A program made the translations under genes and the position numbers. Below, in pieces: positions 1 through 12,499 of a DNA stretch of 64,000 bases. This stretch comes from Agriotes lineatus (Eukaryota; Arthropoda; Insecta; Coleoptera; Elateridae): positions 62,001 through 126,000 of the forward strand of contig CALNHX010002665.1 of NCBI GenBank assembly GCA_940337035.1, read 5' to 3'. The notes below the pieces were generated by a model. That model saw nothing but the letters and a program-made list of their open reading frames with translations, was not told where the DNA came from and did not search any database. Numbering within the stretch: the stretch's first letter is position 1; each line of letters opens with the position of its first letter.

Positions 1-744
1 GCTGATACCAGATGTGGGCCATATCAATGTTTTGTAAGCCTTGAACTGCTGGTATCACTTGCTTGTCAAGTAGTTGCAAATACTTTTGGCCATTGAGGTT
101 CCCGTCAATAAAAAATGATCCTATAATAGTGTCCCCCAGTATACCAGCCCAAACGTGAAGTTTTTGGGGGTATTGAGTTCTTAAAGTTATTGTTTGGTGA
201 CTGTTTTCTTGGGACCAGTATCTCACTACCGAAGAATTATGACAACCATGTAACAGGAAAGTCGATTCGTCACTAAACAGAATATTTCTAAGAAATTCAT
301 AATTATTGTTTACTCTATCCATCACATCTTCACAAAATTCCATTCGACGACCATGGTCGGCTGTGAAAACCTCTTGTGTCGTTTTAACTTTGAAAGACTT
401 GAAACCATTCCTTTTAAGTAGTCTATGCACTTCTGATTTTCCGGCATTAATTTCTGGATTTTCTGCAAGGGTGCTTGTTGACAAAGTGTCATTTTCTGTT
501 ATCATATTGCGAACCATAATTTCCCGCATTTCAGCTTCTTCATTTTGAGGCTTCCATTCCTTTGAGCACTTATATGATGGATTTTCAGAACCAGTTTCTC
601 AAACAAATGTTTAACATTGAAGACCGAACTGGTGTTTACTGTCACATCGTATGCCATAACAAATAAATTATTTGCGATTTCATTCGTGGAATGACCTCGA
701 TAAAACCATTTAACAATTTGAGTTTTCTGTTCTGTTGTCAACAT
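1..744 (-). pseudogene. Tc1/mariner-superfamily transposase, N-terminal part, runs off the left edge
   Basis: The minus strand encodes the first half of a DDE transposase of the IS630/Tc1/mariner superfamily, an enzyme that cuts and rejoins transposon ends. The ATG at 744 opens a helix-turn-helix of about 30 residues (MLTTEQKTQIVKWFYRG). A frame change then occurs before about 548. From there one long frame reads to base 1 and includes NAGKSEVHRLLKRNGFK, the catalytic FSDEST at about 280, RYWSQENS and HVWAGILGD. The last readable residues, DMAHIWYQ, stop just before the expected second catalytic Asp, which would lie outside the window. The frameshift makes this copy inactive. A related but more decayed copy is at 62965-63760. 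Confidence 0.85.
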
Positions 745-2251
745 TTTGAAAAGAAAAATTAACCACTTATGTGTATCATATTTGAAGCTATGTATAAAGT
801 CAAATTGACATGCACAACCAACAGTTTAAAAAACGAAAGTGAGAAACACTTTCTGCAACTACTGCGACTACTTATTGTCTGGGTAAATTATTATACAACA
901 TTGTTAGAATGTACTTATATAAAAAATAGTCAGTACTACTTAATGGATTTTATTATTCCAATTTAACAAAAACAAGAATATAATTCCATTTTATATATTC
1001 AATTCATATGTATTGTTGCTTATCTAGTTCTACAACCAGTTACTAAAAAGCAGAAATTGGGAATTGATCCACTTATTTGTCCAAAAATACAAGAAAATTT
1101 ATTAGAAAATGAGGAAAATAGCACACCAAGATATAGTGCATCTCCCGATGGGGTAGGTATTACTACACTCTTGTAAACTATCGAATTTTTTATTCTTCAG
1201 GAAAAAGTCATTCTTGATAAAAAGTTTTACTTGTCTTAGGAAGTCACAGTGATTAAACTTATGATAAAGCATACAAAACGTTAACAATAAATTTAAATGT
1301 AATATTGAACTTAAGCAAAGTACTGACTCTTATTTTTAACTTTTATGAAAAATTGTATTTAACAAAGTTGTTACAAAACTGAAGAATAGCTCAACTATGG
1401 AGTTTGGTTAAAAATAACAAAACTAACTTTTACCTAAGAAAACTAAATTTTTGAGGTCGATCTAGAACTCTTTTATACTTCCTCATTCTTGACAGAAAAA
1501 ATAGTTCGAGTCACAACAGTAAACAGTAAAAAATCAACTATGTTACGAACTTTCAACATAAAGATCTATTAGAACTTACACATTTTCTAATCTTCTAACT
1601 TCTTCATACACATTCATATCTTTCTTTATGGTGACAAATTCAAACAAGCTCCTGTCATATGACACTGACAATTTTAACGACAAGTTAAGATGGCACCTTT
1701 AAACAAAGCTCATAAAGCAATAAATCGAACCAGATTGAGGAATGGGATGAGCATATGGGTCTTGCTCAGAAAAATAATCTGCGATACCGAAACAATAATT
1801 AGAAGAAAACAAGGCACAACCAAAATTTTCGAAAATTAAGGTATCTTGGTATTTTTACCGCTTAGTTTACTATGAAGGCGCTGGTACATACATGTTTTCT
1901 ATAGCAACCGGCACAGAACTTCAGAAAAAGTTATCTTCGTGCAGCATTGAAGGTGGAGTTTTCCATTTTAAATAGTAACCATGTGTTGATACGCAGGTTA
2001 AATGAATCAATGCCGTTTGATCCTAACTCACAAGACCAACCGAATTGTGTACAGGTAGGTGTAGGTATATACAAACCTACCTGCGCTAAAATTCTTAAGG
2101 TTCCGCGCCAGTTGCTATATTTTTTTGATAGTATACATATCTATATATTTAGCATGTGAAAAGTTTTCTTTCGGCACCTATTTTGAAACTTCCACCAAGC
2201 CGATTTATATATTTTTTTTAAATAGAAGCTGCCACCATGTGGGTTTGCAAA
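745..2251. other. A+T-rich stretch without recognisable genes
   Basis: Only short frames occur here, none resembling a protein. No clear repeat shared with the rest of the window was seen. Confidence 0.5.
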
Positions 2252-2560
2252 TATATACTGCTCAACAAATGAACTGAACCATTTGCATATATTGGTGCAA
2301 TTTTATGAATATTTCCAAAAACAGTCATGGCATTTTTGGTAACCTTTCAGGATTGTGTCACTATAAAAAGCATTTCTTTTCGTAATTTTGTTTAAATAAA
2401 ACTAAGTCCATTAATAAAATATTATCATTTGAAAATTTAGAGTTTTTCCCAAATGTTGATAGCACATTGCATACAAAGTATGCCAAAAAATTGTAAATAT
2501 TCCAAAAAGACTCGAAAAACTCTTAATTTCCTTTATTTCATACTGATGTCAAAAATGGCA
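2252..2560 (-). repeat. Diverged copy of MITE family A
   Basis: The segment begins with a TATACTGCTC.ACAAATGAACTG terminus and continues in reverse orientation through the same order of motifs found at 19287-19772 and 34669-35190: the GCAATATATG-type subterminal block, the GCATTTTTGGTAACCTTTCA block and the CCAAATGTTGATAGCACATTGC block. It is more diverged than the other copies, so it probably inserted earlier. The far inverted repeat was not recognised, so the outer end is approximate. Confidence 0.6.
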
Positions 2561-2935
2561 TTTTTTGGATTACTTCCAGTACAAAAAATGGAACATTCAA
2601 GTCTTAGTACATTAAAGTAAAATATTAAAGTTCAAGTACTTTAAAATTATACGTCAGTTGTTAACATTAAATTTGAAACGATTTACAACTTTTTATTTAA
2701 AATTCATTAAACTTGCAGTATGAAATAAACTGTTGTATTCACCACGAACGAAAAGTGTTTTTAAAGGTCCTCGCAAGTAATTCCGTCCTTGGCCTTTAAA
2801 ATGCCACTTTTTGTTCTAGATAAATAAACTACTATTTTTTGCTCTTCCTCTTATTTTTGTTAAATAGTATTTTTTATAATGGTATTGTTTTTTAATGGGT
2901 ATTATTTAACAGTCTACCAAATTTACCCAATCTTT

Positions 2936-2990
2936 TCGTGCAAAAAATACTTTCGTTTCCCAAAAATACTTTCGTTTCCCAAAAATACTA
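2936..2990. repeat. Short tandem duplication
   Basis: About 20 bases (AAAATACTTTCGTTTCCCA) occur twice in direct succession, followed by a partial third start. Confidence 0.6.
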
Positions 2991-3270
2991 AATGCTCACC
3001 AAAATTAAGAAAATACATAATCTTAGAGCGACAACCAAATATTGATATCATGCTAGTCTCTTATATTATTTGTTCCTAAAAATAACTTTTGTTGGCTAAA
3101 AATGCTAAATGTTCATCAAATTTTATTCCACATTTAATTCTAACATGGTACCCAGATATTTAATTTTCATCAGTGTCTTATATTATTTAGCAGTTAAAAA
3201 AACTATTTGTTTAAAAAAATACACAATGTTTACTATATTTTATACCACATTCAATTTTAAAAGTATTCCC

Positions 3271-3316
3271 AGATTTATAATTCTTGTTAGCCTAAACTAA
3301 CAAGAATTATAAATCT
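3271..3316. repeat. Perfect 20-bp inverted repeat (hairpin)
   Basis: AGATTTATAATTCTTGTTAG is followed after a 6-base loop by its exact reverse complement. Nothing around it suggests a coding or RNA gene, so this is probably a small palindromic duplication or MITE remnant. Confidence 0.85.
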
Positions 3317-3882
3317 CATATTTAGATATCACTTATAAGAAAAATCTATCATTTTTATTCGGTGTCGTTTATAAATGCGGACATAGAAATAAGTCTGAAG
3401 AATTCTTGGAAATAAATCAATATATATATAAAAATCTAACACAAAATTCACAAAACAAAAATGAAAATGAAACTTATTAAGTAATTTCATACGGCAATAC
3501 ACTGGTTACACTCACTGTAAAAGCTACAAAGCACAGTGTGTGGCTGAAAGCTGAAGCCTGCAAGAAGTTTGTCTGGAAGCGACAAGGAGAAATGCCCGAG
3601 TTTATTTCATTTTTGGAGTAACAGAATAATTATTGGACGCACAAGTAGTTTTTTCGAGAGACTAAATATAAATTAATAGCGCAAATATGTATTATGTACG
3701 GCACGGACGCATAACTTGAGCGTTCTAAATTTGGTGAACATTTAGTAAAATCGATAGACATATGGAATTTAAAATGTAAGCAATGGTAAAACAATACGCA
3801 ACATAGCTATTTTAGTGGTGCTGTTCCCATTTCCCGGAGTATAATAATTCGGGTTCCATTAAGATTTTTTGATGTTTATTAA

Positions 3883-4527
3883 CCCGGCAGTGCACGGGTC
3901 ACGGTCAAAATGACCGGGTTTTTAGTTTTTGCCTTATTGTTCAAAAAAATCAAATGTAAACAGTGTCTAATATTTTAGGTATACCTCCCTTGATCGTTGG
4001 TTGGCACGACTGATAGCATAAATTTTTTTTTTCGGTTTGATTGTTTGTACAAAGTTTGCTCATTACTTACAAAGTGACGGAGCACGGTCGATTCGACCGG
4101 GTTCATGCACTTGTGTACGTAGCACTAGGCACTAGGAACACACAAATGTTTTGTGTACCAACCTCGCGGAGGGCACAAATTATGAAGATATTGAATAATT
4201 TCTATCCATAATGCATTAAATGTTACAATTTTTGTGGTATTCTTTTGAAAATCAATTTTTTTTCGTTTGTATTCTTATATCCCGAAGTTACTTGTGTAAA
4301 AATAATTGTTTAGGTTTTTTATACTTAGCCTTTTTAAATGTTCATTTGTCATTAAATTTTTGTGGTAACTTGGTATTACTATTATTTCAATCCTAAAAAT
4401 CGATATTTGAATGACTTAAGGCCATCATATTTGAAAGCAAACGCTTTTGAGCAAAAAAAAATACACACGGTCATTTTGACCGGGTTTGTGCACTGGTGTT
4501 CGGCAATTTCACCCGTGTACCGCCGGG
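3883..4527. mobile_element. piggyBac-type MITE, 645 bp, flanked by TTAA
   Basis: TTAA precedes the element at 3879-3882 and follows it at 4528-4531, the invariant target duplication of the piggyBac superfamily. The ends are inverted: the left begins CCCGGCAGTGCACGGGT and the right ends ACCCGTGTACCGCCGGG. Just inside each end is the palindromic block CGGTCAAAATGACCGGG (near 3902 and, as CGGTCATTTTGACCGGG, near 4470), with a related CGGTCGATTCGACCGGG at about 4087. There is no transposase frame, so the element is non-autonomous and would depend on a piggyBac transposase from elsewhere. Confidence 0.88.
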
Positions 4528-4531
4528 TTAA

Positions 4532-4997
4532 ATTTTTTGGTGAACAGCGCTAGGGATGTATGATTTAATTTGGTGTACATTATATTTGACCCCTTTTTTA
4601 ATTGTATTAATATGCTTCAGTTGATATTATCCAATTATAAAAATACAAAACTTGTTTTAATTAGAATAGTTTGTAAGTATATGTAGTAAATCCCTGTTAT
4701 TTTTATAAACAAAAACATATTTCAAATAAATTTGATATTTAAATAGCAGCTTTGTGCTTTATTATATGTATATCCACATATTATGTATCATGTACAAAAT
4801 ATATTCACGATAAGCATTACTTAAATATCTTTAATTTCATTGCAACGTTGAGAAATATTTTAATTTGAAGCATTGCCATATTACTATTTTTAATTTTTTA
4901 GTGTGACACAACAACCTTTAAATGAAAAACGTTATAAAATCTAACTCGGAAAAACTTGAAAAATTCAAGAGAGATTGAAAACTTCACAGCGTAACAC
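4532..4997. other. A+T-rich spacer without genes
   Basis: No frame, repeat or structure worth naming was seen between the piggyBac-type element and the mariner relic. Confidence 0.5.
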
Positions 4998-6046
4998 AGG
5001 AGTTTATTTATTTATTTATTTTTCAATATAATCCCTTTTTATGCTGTGATCCCAGTCTGATAAAGCTTTGTCCTGGTTTTTAAAATACCCCGTTATGGCT
5101 GCTACAGCTTCTTCCGTGGACAAAAATCTTTGCCCTCCTAGGTGTTTTTGAGCTTCAGAAATAGATGGAAGTCTGAGGGAACATTGAAGTACCAATTCAA
5201 AACCGTACCGATGAATTTCACCCATCGCAACTGTTGATGTTTACGCCAAAGCTTCATTTTGATGGTGTAGGATACGTTTCGTTAGCATTTCAGTTTGCTT
5301 TCTTTGAATTTCTTCACGAAGTTGATGTAAAAAGTTAGAGTAGTATTGTCCTGTTATGGTTTGATCCTTAAGAAAGGAATCCACCAGCAATATTCCCATC
5401 CCGTCCCTAAAACCAAAGTCATCACTTTACTAAAGGACGGCACCACCATTGCTTTTTTGGGAGGTGGTGAGCCCTTATGCTTCCACTGTTTCGACTGCTG
5501 CTTTGAGTTAGGCTGATAATAGTGAATCTATGTGTCATTGGTGGTAGATAACAAATCTTTAAATAAAATTATTAGGATCAGCCTCATAACAGAGCAGCGA
5601 CGTTTGAAAACGAACACGTTTCTAATCAATTATCAGAAGCCAAAAAGCCCACCTCGCAACAACTTTCGACTTTCCTAACTCATTACTTAAAATGTTTTGA
5701 ACCCGTTCATAGGATATGCCCACAGCCTCTGCTATTTCTCGAACCTTGATTCGCAGATCTGCCATGCCCGTATCGTGAATCAAATCGATGTTTTCTTCAG
5801 TGGTAGCAGAAGCAGGTCCTCCACTGCGAGAATCATCTTCAATGCCGTTTCTTCCCCTGTTTCAATTCGGCTGCCCACTTTTTGACCATTGTGTATGGAG
5901 GACAAGATGTTCCCAAAACGTTTGCCATGTCTTCATGAATTTGTCCTTTTTGTGCACACATTGCTCCACAAAATTCCACAAGTCTCAAATTAACAGAATA
6001 ACGTAAAACTTTGCATAAAACTAATAACAGTGCCCATAACCTCACT
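4998..6046 (-). pseudogene. mariner transposase pseudogene, nearly full length
   Basis: Reading the minus strand from 6046 downward gives an almost complete mariner transposase in pieces. The N-terminal domain includes QIHEDMANVLG and MVKKWAAELKQG. Then come ERVQNILSNELGKSK (about 5640-5720), QPNSKQQSKQWKHKGSPPPK (about 5460-5530), GILLVDSFLKDQTI and QYYSNFLHQLREEIQ (about 5300-5420). The C-terminus reads HLGGQRFLSTEEAVAA to the final SIKRDYIEK (5016-5225). At least three frame changes and several stops separate the blocks, and the catalytic core is eroded. It is an old, dead copy. No flanking terminal repeats were identified. Confidence 0.88.
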
Positions 6047-6049
6047 ACG

Positions 6050-7460
6050 AATAATTGTAGCTATAATGTTGCCCTCTCTCTGTCATGTAAAATTTTCAAT
6101 CTATTCGCATAGAAACTTTCTGCAGTACACATGGGGTGCTCATTATTTTGAAATTAATTGTCTGTTTGACATATCTGTCACAACTATAACATCTTGACAA
6201 TTTCAATTTTGGTGCTTTTGCTTCAGGGTTGGTAAAGTAACTGCAACAAAGATAAATACATACACATTCTTTTGCTTGAGAAAGAGATGATAGCAAAAAA
6301 GTATGTCTTGGATATGTTGGATCATTAGATGAACCTTGTGTTTGTATCTATATCCTTCAAAATCACTGGTTCTTATATTCAATATATCATTCCCATACGC
6401 CACAATTACTTATGTCAACCAAATGTCAAAACAGATTTGAAATTTAAATGACAAATACCCGACTGTTACAATGGTATACAACAATATTTAAGCAGTAAGT
6501 AATTCATTTATAAATAGTTTACCTTTTTATTGTCCTTATTTCCTTTTATAGTTACGACTTTAATAAGAAATTACCCACCTCTCATTTGGTTCGTACAAAC
6601 TGTCCGCTCCTCTCTGATGACTAATCGATTCTCTCCAGTACCTTCCCGCAATGAATGGTCCACGGACAGACAAGGCGTCCTAACCGTCAACAGACCAAAC
6701 TTGCAGACAGCTACCTGCACTGCTGCATTTACCAACCTCCAGGAATGTGCCTCTTTTACCCTGGTGATCCTCCTCTGGACTGTGCTTTAGCACCAACAGT
6801 TTGACGTAATCCAATTTAATTGATGTATTCTGTCAAATTAACTTTTCCAATAAACTTGACCCATTATTATTCTCCAATAATTCACATTTGTAGAGTACTT
6901 CTGCTATCCATTAGTTTCTACCACATATTTGCAAGCTTCATTAATTTATCTGTGTACTTATTCTTGTTTATATTAAATTTCCATATTACTTCACCTCGTA
7001 GATATAAATTACTACCATTTTTATTACCCAATACATTTTTTCAGTAAAACAGGGTTATTTTCAATATTTATATTGCACCAATTTCTTTTGCTACATTTTT
7101 CTAAGTTTGTTATTTTCAATAATTAAAACACATTTTCTTAACGTTATCAAATCCCTTAATATACCCTCTAGTTTTTAATATCTTTGATATAAACCTACTT
7201 AATTTCTATTTTATTTCAATTAAGTATTTGTCATTCGTTTCAAACTGCAATTTTTATAATGTTATCTTATTATCGAATCCATCTGTTTTTCAAATAGCTA
7301 TTTCCTATTCAATTATAAATTCTCTTTCACTTTGTAATAACATCGAACCATTTACCTTCCCACCTTATACCTGAATAAATCCAAATTATTTTTAACCATT
7401 GTAATCCCTTAATATTTTCTAAATTTCCTTCTAACACACACATGGTTATATATCATTACA
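6050..7460. other. Non-coding stretch; C-rich block at 6560-6790
   Basis: A C-rich, G-poor plus-strand block (6560-6790) sits inside very A+T-rich DNA. A similar C-rich block occurs at 57150-57440. Frames there resemble no known protein. The rest shows nothing recognisable. Confidence 0.4.
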
Positions 7461-7464
7461 ATAT

Positions 7465-7605
7465 CTAGGAATGTGAAGAAACAGATAGGAAAAACTATGG
7501 TGGAGTCAGTGATGACATACGAAAGTGAAACATAGCCACTTAATGCAGAAAACGACAGAAGGCTCACTGTAATGGAGATGGACTACTTGAGAAGAAGTCC
7601 TTACT
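7465..7605 (+). pseudogene. Non-LTR retrotransposon scrap (reverse transcriptase C-terminal region)
   Basis: The plus strand reads KTMVESVMTYESET, a stop, then LNAENDRRLTVMEMDYLRRS. This is the conserved block after the polymerase core of RTE/Jockey-like ORF2 proteins (typically a YG.E.W motif, then a ...EMD..RR motif). About 47 codons remain. It is cut off at both ends and is a dead fragment. Confidence 0.7.
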
Positions 7606-7707
7606 TTTAATACCAAAATCTGTAATTGAAGTTGGCGTTTTACTTACTGACACAAAAAGTGTATGTTGCTATGTAACACTTTTAGTTCCTAGTATTAATA
7701 GTAATTT

Positions 7708-7829
7708 ATTATACAAGACGATCAAGTTAAATTTTATCCACGAGTGAATCTTTTAACGTCGAGACGAAGTCGAGACGTTAATGATTCAAGAGTGGATAGA
7801 AATAACTTTATCGTCGTGTATAATAACAA
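7708..7829. repeat. Foldback hairpin of about 57-bp arms
   Basis: The left arm runs from about 7708 (TATTATACAAGACGATCAAG) through TATCCACGAGTGAATC and TTTTAACGTC. The right arm is the inverted copy GACGTTAATGATTCAAGAG..GGATA, ending CGTCGTGTATAATA. The loop is GAGACGAAGTC. The arms are imperfect. This is the form of a small MITE, and it carries no gene. Confidence 0.75.
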
Positions 7830-8218
7830 TTTCAAAAGAAAAATATACGGTACCCCCCACCCAAGAAAAGCGCCCTTCCGTGCTTTCCAAGAATACTTCG
7901 ACACTCAACATTACTCCGTTTCGCTAGTACAATGAAATGTTATGAACCAGTTATTTATTAAAAAAACTGTGTGCTACTTTATCTACCCTTGCTGTTAAAG
8001 TAAAACTTGACCTTTTGTTTTGAGTTGAGAAAAGCACACTTTAACATGTGCTATAGAAAAAAAGTACTTTTTTCGAAAACTGATAAAAAATGTTGACATT
8101 TACATGACCTAAATCGGTTGTCAAAGTGCCTGTTTTTTGTTCACTGGATGTAGAAGTCTTTTACAATCTAGAACAAAAAAGACTTTTACGTTCAGCAATT
8201 TTTGGTTAAAGAAGAGGT

Positions 8219-8439
8219 TTTTTTTTTAAATTTTCTCCTACCGACTACCGTTGCCCCCCGGAACCGCTCGCGCATTACTTCAAAGGGCGCGGGCGTCACT
8301 TAAACCTAAGCCTTAATTAAGTGAAAATCTAGACCGCCCGTGCCGGGAGTTGAACTTTCAACCGCTCCAGCCCGTACGATCACGATTTTCACTGTGAGCT
8401 CGGCTGCAACGGTAATCGCCGCTTGCCTACCGAGGTCCC
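8219..8439 (-). mobile_element. tRNA-derived SINE with 11-bp target duplications
   Basis: A 221-bp insert in minus orientation ends in a run of A (plus-strand T at about 8219-8227). It is flanked by a perfect 11-bp duplication AAAGAAGAGGT at 8208-8218 and 8440-8450. The minus-strand head begins GGGACCTCGGTAGGCAAGCG. It has a box-B-like AGTTCAACTCCCGG about 75 bases downstream, consistent with an internal RNA polymerase III promoter from a tRNA. The body is clearly richer in G+C than its surroundings. Such elements are copied by the reverse transcriptase of a partner LINE. The exact tRNA ancestor is not clear. Confidence 0.82.
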
Positions 8440-8450
8440 AAAGAAGAGGT

Positions 8451-10170
8451 CACAATGTAGACAAAATTTTCTTTGAGTTTCTACTAATGTGGAGCTGTGC
8501 AGTTTTAGAAAAACGTTATTTGATACTCGATTGCGAAATTCTTCTGCATTCTCGAATGCAAAAGTAGTATTTCGCAATATAGAATCAAAAACAACTATTT
8601 TGGTACACGCTCCGCAAAATGACACTTTCACAGGCTCGTTTGAGTCTACAAAATGCTATTTTAGCGGACTAGCTGAACAGTACCTTAATGGATTTTAGTG
8701 GACTGAGTTGAGTACTTTAATGGGTTTAGCGGTGTGAAAAGTAACTTAGCAACAACATATTAGGAAAGTTTTTTTTAAATTGAAAATAATTTACATTTTC
8801 TGACTTACAAACAATTTACAGAGCTGATACCAAAAAATCTTGTATACATCACGTACGCAAATAGTTTTAGAGGACTCCTCTCATTAAAAAACAATTCGTC
8901 CCCTAAACCTCCATTTTCCGTACTTGATACATAATATACTATTACTTCCTAGGAACTAGAAGTAACTTCCATTTGGTCGGCTGTGGATATACCTAGTTGT
9001 CACAACGATTTTTAAATGAGAAACGTCAGAAGTAATCAATCACCTCAAATTTTGAATATTGTGTACTTTTCTAGATTGCGGAAAAAATAATATGTATTAT
9101 TTGAATTAAAGGTAACACTGTTTGACTTGCAATTTTAGCGTTTTCTCGGCTACGCTGCGCTTCGCTTTGGAAATACAAACATAATTGCTAATCAACAAAG
9201 TGCTACTTTTAATCCTAATAAAACAATATAGGTACTAATCTTGCCATGAAATGTGTACGTCAAAACACACCCCCGTTCTATCAAGATATCCAGGATTTGT
9301 GCAGAGAGGACAAAAAAGCCCATTTGGAATACGAAAACAGTTAGGACAGTGGAGTCTCATGACGAGTATAACATAGTTCGAAACTAATTAAAAAATTAGG
9401 AGAATAAAACTAATTACTGGAAAGTATACATTAGTAAAGTGCAGAAGGGTTTTTACAGTCAGTAAATCGATTAATAACCAGAAAATAAAAATCAGAGAAT
9501 ATATCACAACTACAAATATAGACATGAACACAAGGGTTAAATATTTTTAAAATCTATGCACTTCACATAGATCAATCAAACTACATCGACTATACTATAC
9601 AGATAGCAGTGGAGAGTAATTGTAAAGAGTTAAAAAGTTTATAAAAAATGTGCAGAAGTTGCAATTTACCAACCTTAGTTAATGCATTGAATATGAAATT
9701 TCAAGTCAAAATAATTAAAATCTGAAAAAAATTACAATGAATAGAAATATAGAAAAGTTTGATTTTTTTACATCTTTATTATTATTGTTTATTGTACGCC
9801 ACGCAAAAAGGTACTACAAAGTTCTACTGCATATCATATCATTAATAAATAATACGTACTACAATTTTGAACCTTCTCAGCATCTTGTACGATGTAATAT
9901 TAATCTGCAATTAGATAAAGATGTTGAATTCAATATTACATTCAAATTTGTTTATATAACTTTAGATGTATTGCTTATATGAGTCATTCTTTATTATATT
10001 TGTTAGCTGTTTTGAAGGAGTTCTGAGAATTACAAGCCAACAAATACAGCGCGGTAATGATCTTAACCCCAAGAAATATTAAAATATTATTCACGTTCGA
10101 GAAAAATACAATTCGACATTCCGTTAGTATCAAGCTATTTAATGTTAGCTTAAAAATTTAAAATTTTATA
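8451..10170. other. Non-coding stretch with one imperfect hairpin
   Basis: An imperfect inverted repeat lies at 8531-8577 (TTGCGAAAT ... ATTTCGCAA, with GCATTC/GAATGC inside). Otherwise the DNA is A+T-rich with no recognisable gene. Confidence 0.45.
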
Positions 10171-10179
10171 AAGTGCCAA

Positions 10180-10865
10180 AATCAAACAAAATTGTTTATT
10201 TTCGTTATTAAAAAATTGAGAAAATAAGAGGAAAAATTCCCTCTCACAACCGCACCCCGAGTTCTCTTGAAAAATACAATCGACCAGTAGAAAGTCTCCA
10301 ATGCAGCAAATTTCAGGCAAATTGATTGAAATGATTTTAAAGTTTTTCTGATAATTATAACGTTTTCCCCATTTGTAACCCCCAAACCCATGTGTCGCAA
10401 AATTCTTAAAAGCCCACAAATTCATCTACATACTGCGCAAAACAAAATTCGATTTTTTTTCTTTCCCCCTGTTTATGTGAACATCCAATTTGCTACAAAA
10501 TCAAGTCACCTTTACACTCCTGTAACTTCGCCCCCGTGCATCGCAGCCCCCAAAAAGCAGCCAGTACGGCGAGCGTTGGATCTTTCAAGAAGTATGCGAT
10601 GTAACAGCACGGAACGCTTTCGTGTCAAAAAAATCGTTTTAACCCCCGTATTTTCGCCCCCTGGAATCTTACATTTTGATATCCTCTCCAGAAAGTTCTC
10701 CCTTGACGAGATCTTTAAAATTATACCAACAACATTCACCTGCAATACGTACTACTTGCAAAAATTCCCGAAAACTGAGCACTTTCCAAACGTCACACAA
10801 ATCGCTACTGGAGCCCCGTATTACCGTCACACTTCCAATTCGTTAAACATTTTCAATGTTAAAAC
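10180..10865. other. Unidentified block with overlapping open frames on both strands
   Basis: The plus strand carries a 159-codon frame (10390-10869). The minus strand has overlapping frames of 91 and 77 codons. The plus frame is rich in runs of C and T and shows no domain, and codon use looks arbitrary. The block is less A+T-rich than its neighbours and may be a dispersed element or part of an untranslated transcript. I do not assign a function. Confidence 0.3.
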
Positions 10866-10869
10866 TTGA

Positions 10870-12498
10870 AAATAATATAATGCTGAAACATTGCCTAGCA
10901 ATTTTTAAGTTACAAAGTAGCACCACAGGTAGTATGTATTAATTTCTTACGCTTGATAATACCTAACTTCAAAATTTTACAATTTTAGAACATTGCTAGT
11001 CATATGAACTGAAAAAAATCACGATTTTAAGTTCTAATTTTGGAATAATTGAGAAATTGGTAGCCAACTGCTGAGCTTCAGGAGGCCACAGAAAATCATA
11101 ATTGTAACTCTCATAGTTTCACAAATATCTTCCACCCCTTATCGTTGCCGGACCTTGTATATAGTTGTCCATCATCGTTTTAGTTATTCTGAATAGGAAA
11201 TAGATTGTATAGTAACAGAACAACGAATTTTTCAGGGTGTTTAAACACAAGGAGTAGCGCGAATGAAATGGATAATGAATATGCAAAGAGGTCCTAATAA
11301 TTTTAAAACATTCAATTGATCACTTTCAATTATAAATACGAAAATGTGTATTCTGCATTTATCAACATCCCATTAAAAAATATTTATGTTATCCCAACTT
11401 TAAAAATAATGTTTGTTAAAATTTTCAGCTGTTTCCTCTGTTTTATCGATACCACTACCAATAATCATTGTTTGAAAATAACCTAGTGGGCAAGTACTTT
11501 TTAAAATACTGTCAAGTACAATACTGCATAAATTGTATTTGCGTATTTATGAACTGTACACAAATATGTTATAGAAGCCAGAAAATAGAATTCTAAATAT
11601 AGAGCTTTAAATGCGGAGATACACAAATAGCAGTGCATTTTTATCAAAATGAATAGCGGATTATATTTAAAACCAGGAAATGAGAACAGCACTGCTACAT
11701 ATTTGCAGTGGACTACTACTAAGTAATAACATTAAAATGTACCTAAACATAATTTTTTAGTATCGTTTCTTTTGATTCGATGATTTTCTGCTACTCACAG
11801 CAGCCGCCTTAATACCTACATCTATTGTGCAAACACATTTTATGTAACTCTCATGCTATGAGAAATATCTTTCACCCTCCCATCGTTACCGGATCTTGTA
11901 TATGTATACGTAGTTATCGCCGTTTACATTATGGTAAAAAAATAAGGGTCAATTATTTTTGTTTTTAAAATTCTACACCAGACGTTTACTGAGAAAACGT
12001 GACCTCTTCTTTCCAAAGCGTATTGGGATTTTCTTCAGCCCAGTGGATTTCGTTATATCTGTTGAAAAGTCTGTTATTTGTAAACTTTGTTTTGTCTATA
12101 AATACGACTTTTCTTGTAGAGTAGGGCTATTTTTAAATATTTTAAAGAAACTATGGTGAATAATTGTGTCTCTTAACGTTATTATTTGCTTCATATATGC
12201 AGGATATTTTATGCATGTGTAATAGTTTAAATTACTTTCTCTTAAAAACCGTCGAGCTTATTCTTTTAACGTGTTGCATACAAACCAATTTTCCGAACTG
12301 TCGAATTTATAATAAACGTAAATGCAAAAATGATTTCTTCAATTTCCGTTTTAAATTTTTGTATCAGCTTTTAGGTTTCATGATGGAGCCATATATTATT
12401 TAAAATAACTATTTAAATTGCTTGTAATCCATTGTTCATTCGTTCGTTGTCAGCCTTGTTAACATTCACAGTGCAGAAACATCTTGCTAAAAACCGTT
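10870..12498. other. A+T-rich stretch without recognisable genes
   Basis: Two related short passages (about 11104-11180 and 11845-11905: AACTCTCATA/G..., CACCC..TATCGTT.CCGG.TCTTGTATA) suggest an old internal duplication. No frame resembles a known protein. Confidence 0.45.
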
Positions 12499-12499
12499 A

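Noticed and set aside
6530..6790. 86-codon frame in a C-rich block
   Set aside because: No domain, no splice or translation context; composition-driven.
10390..10869. 159-codon plus-strand frame
   Set aside because: No motif. The opposite strand is equally open, and composition (C/T runs) explains the lack of stops.
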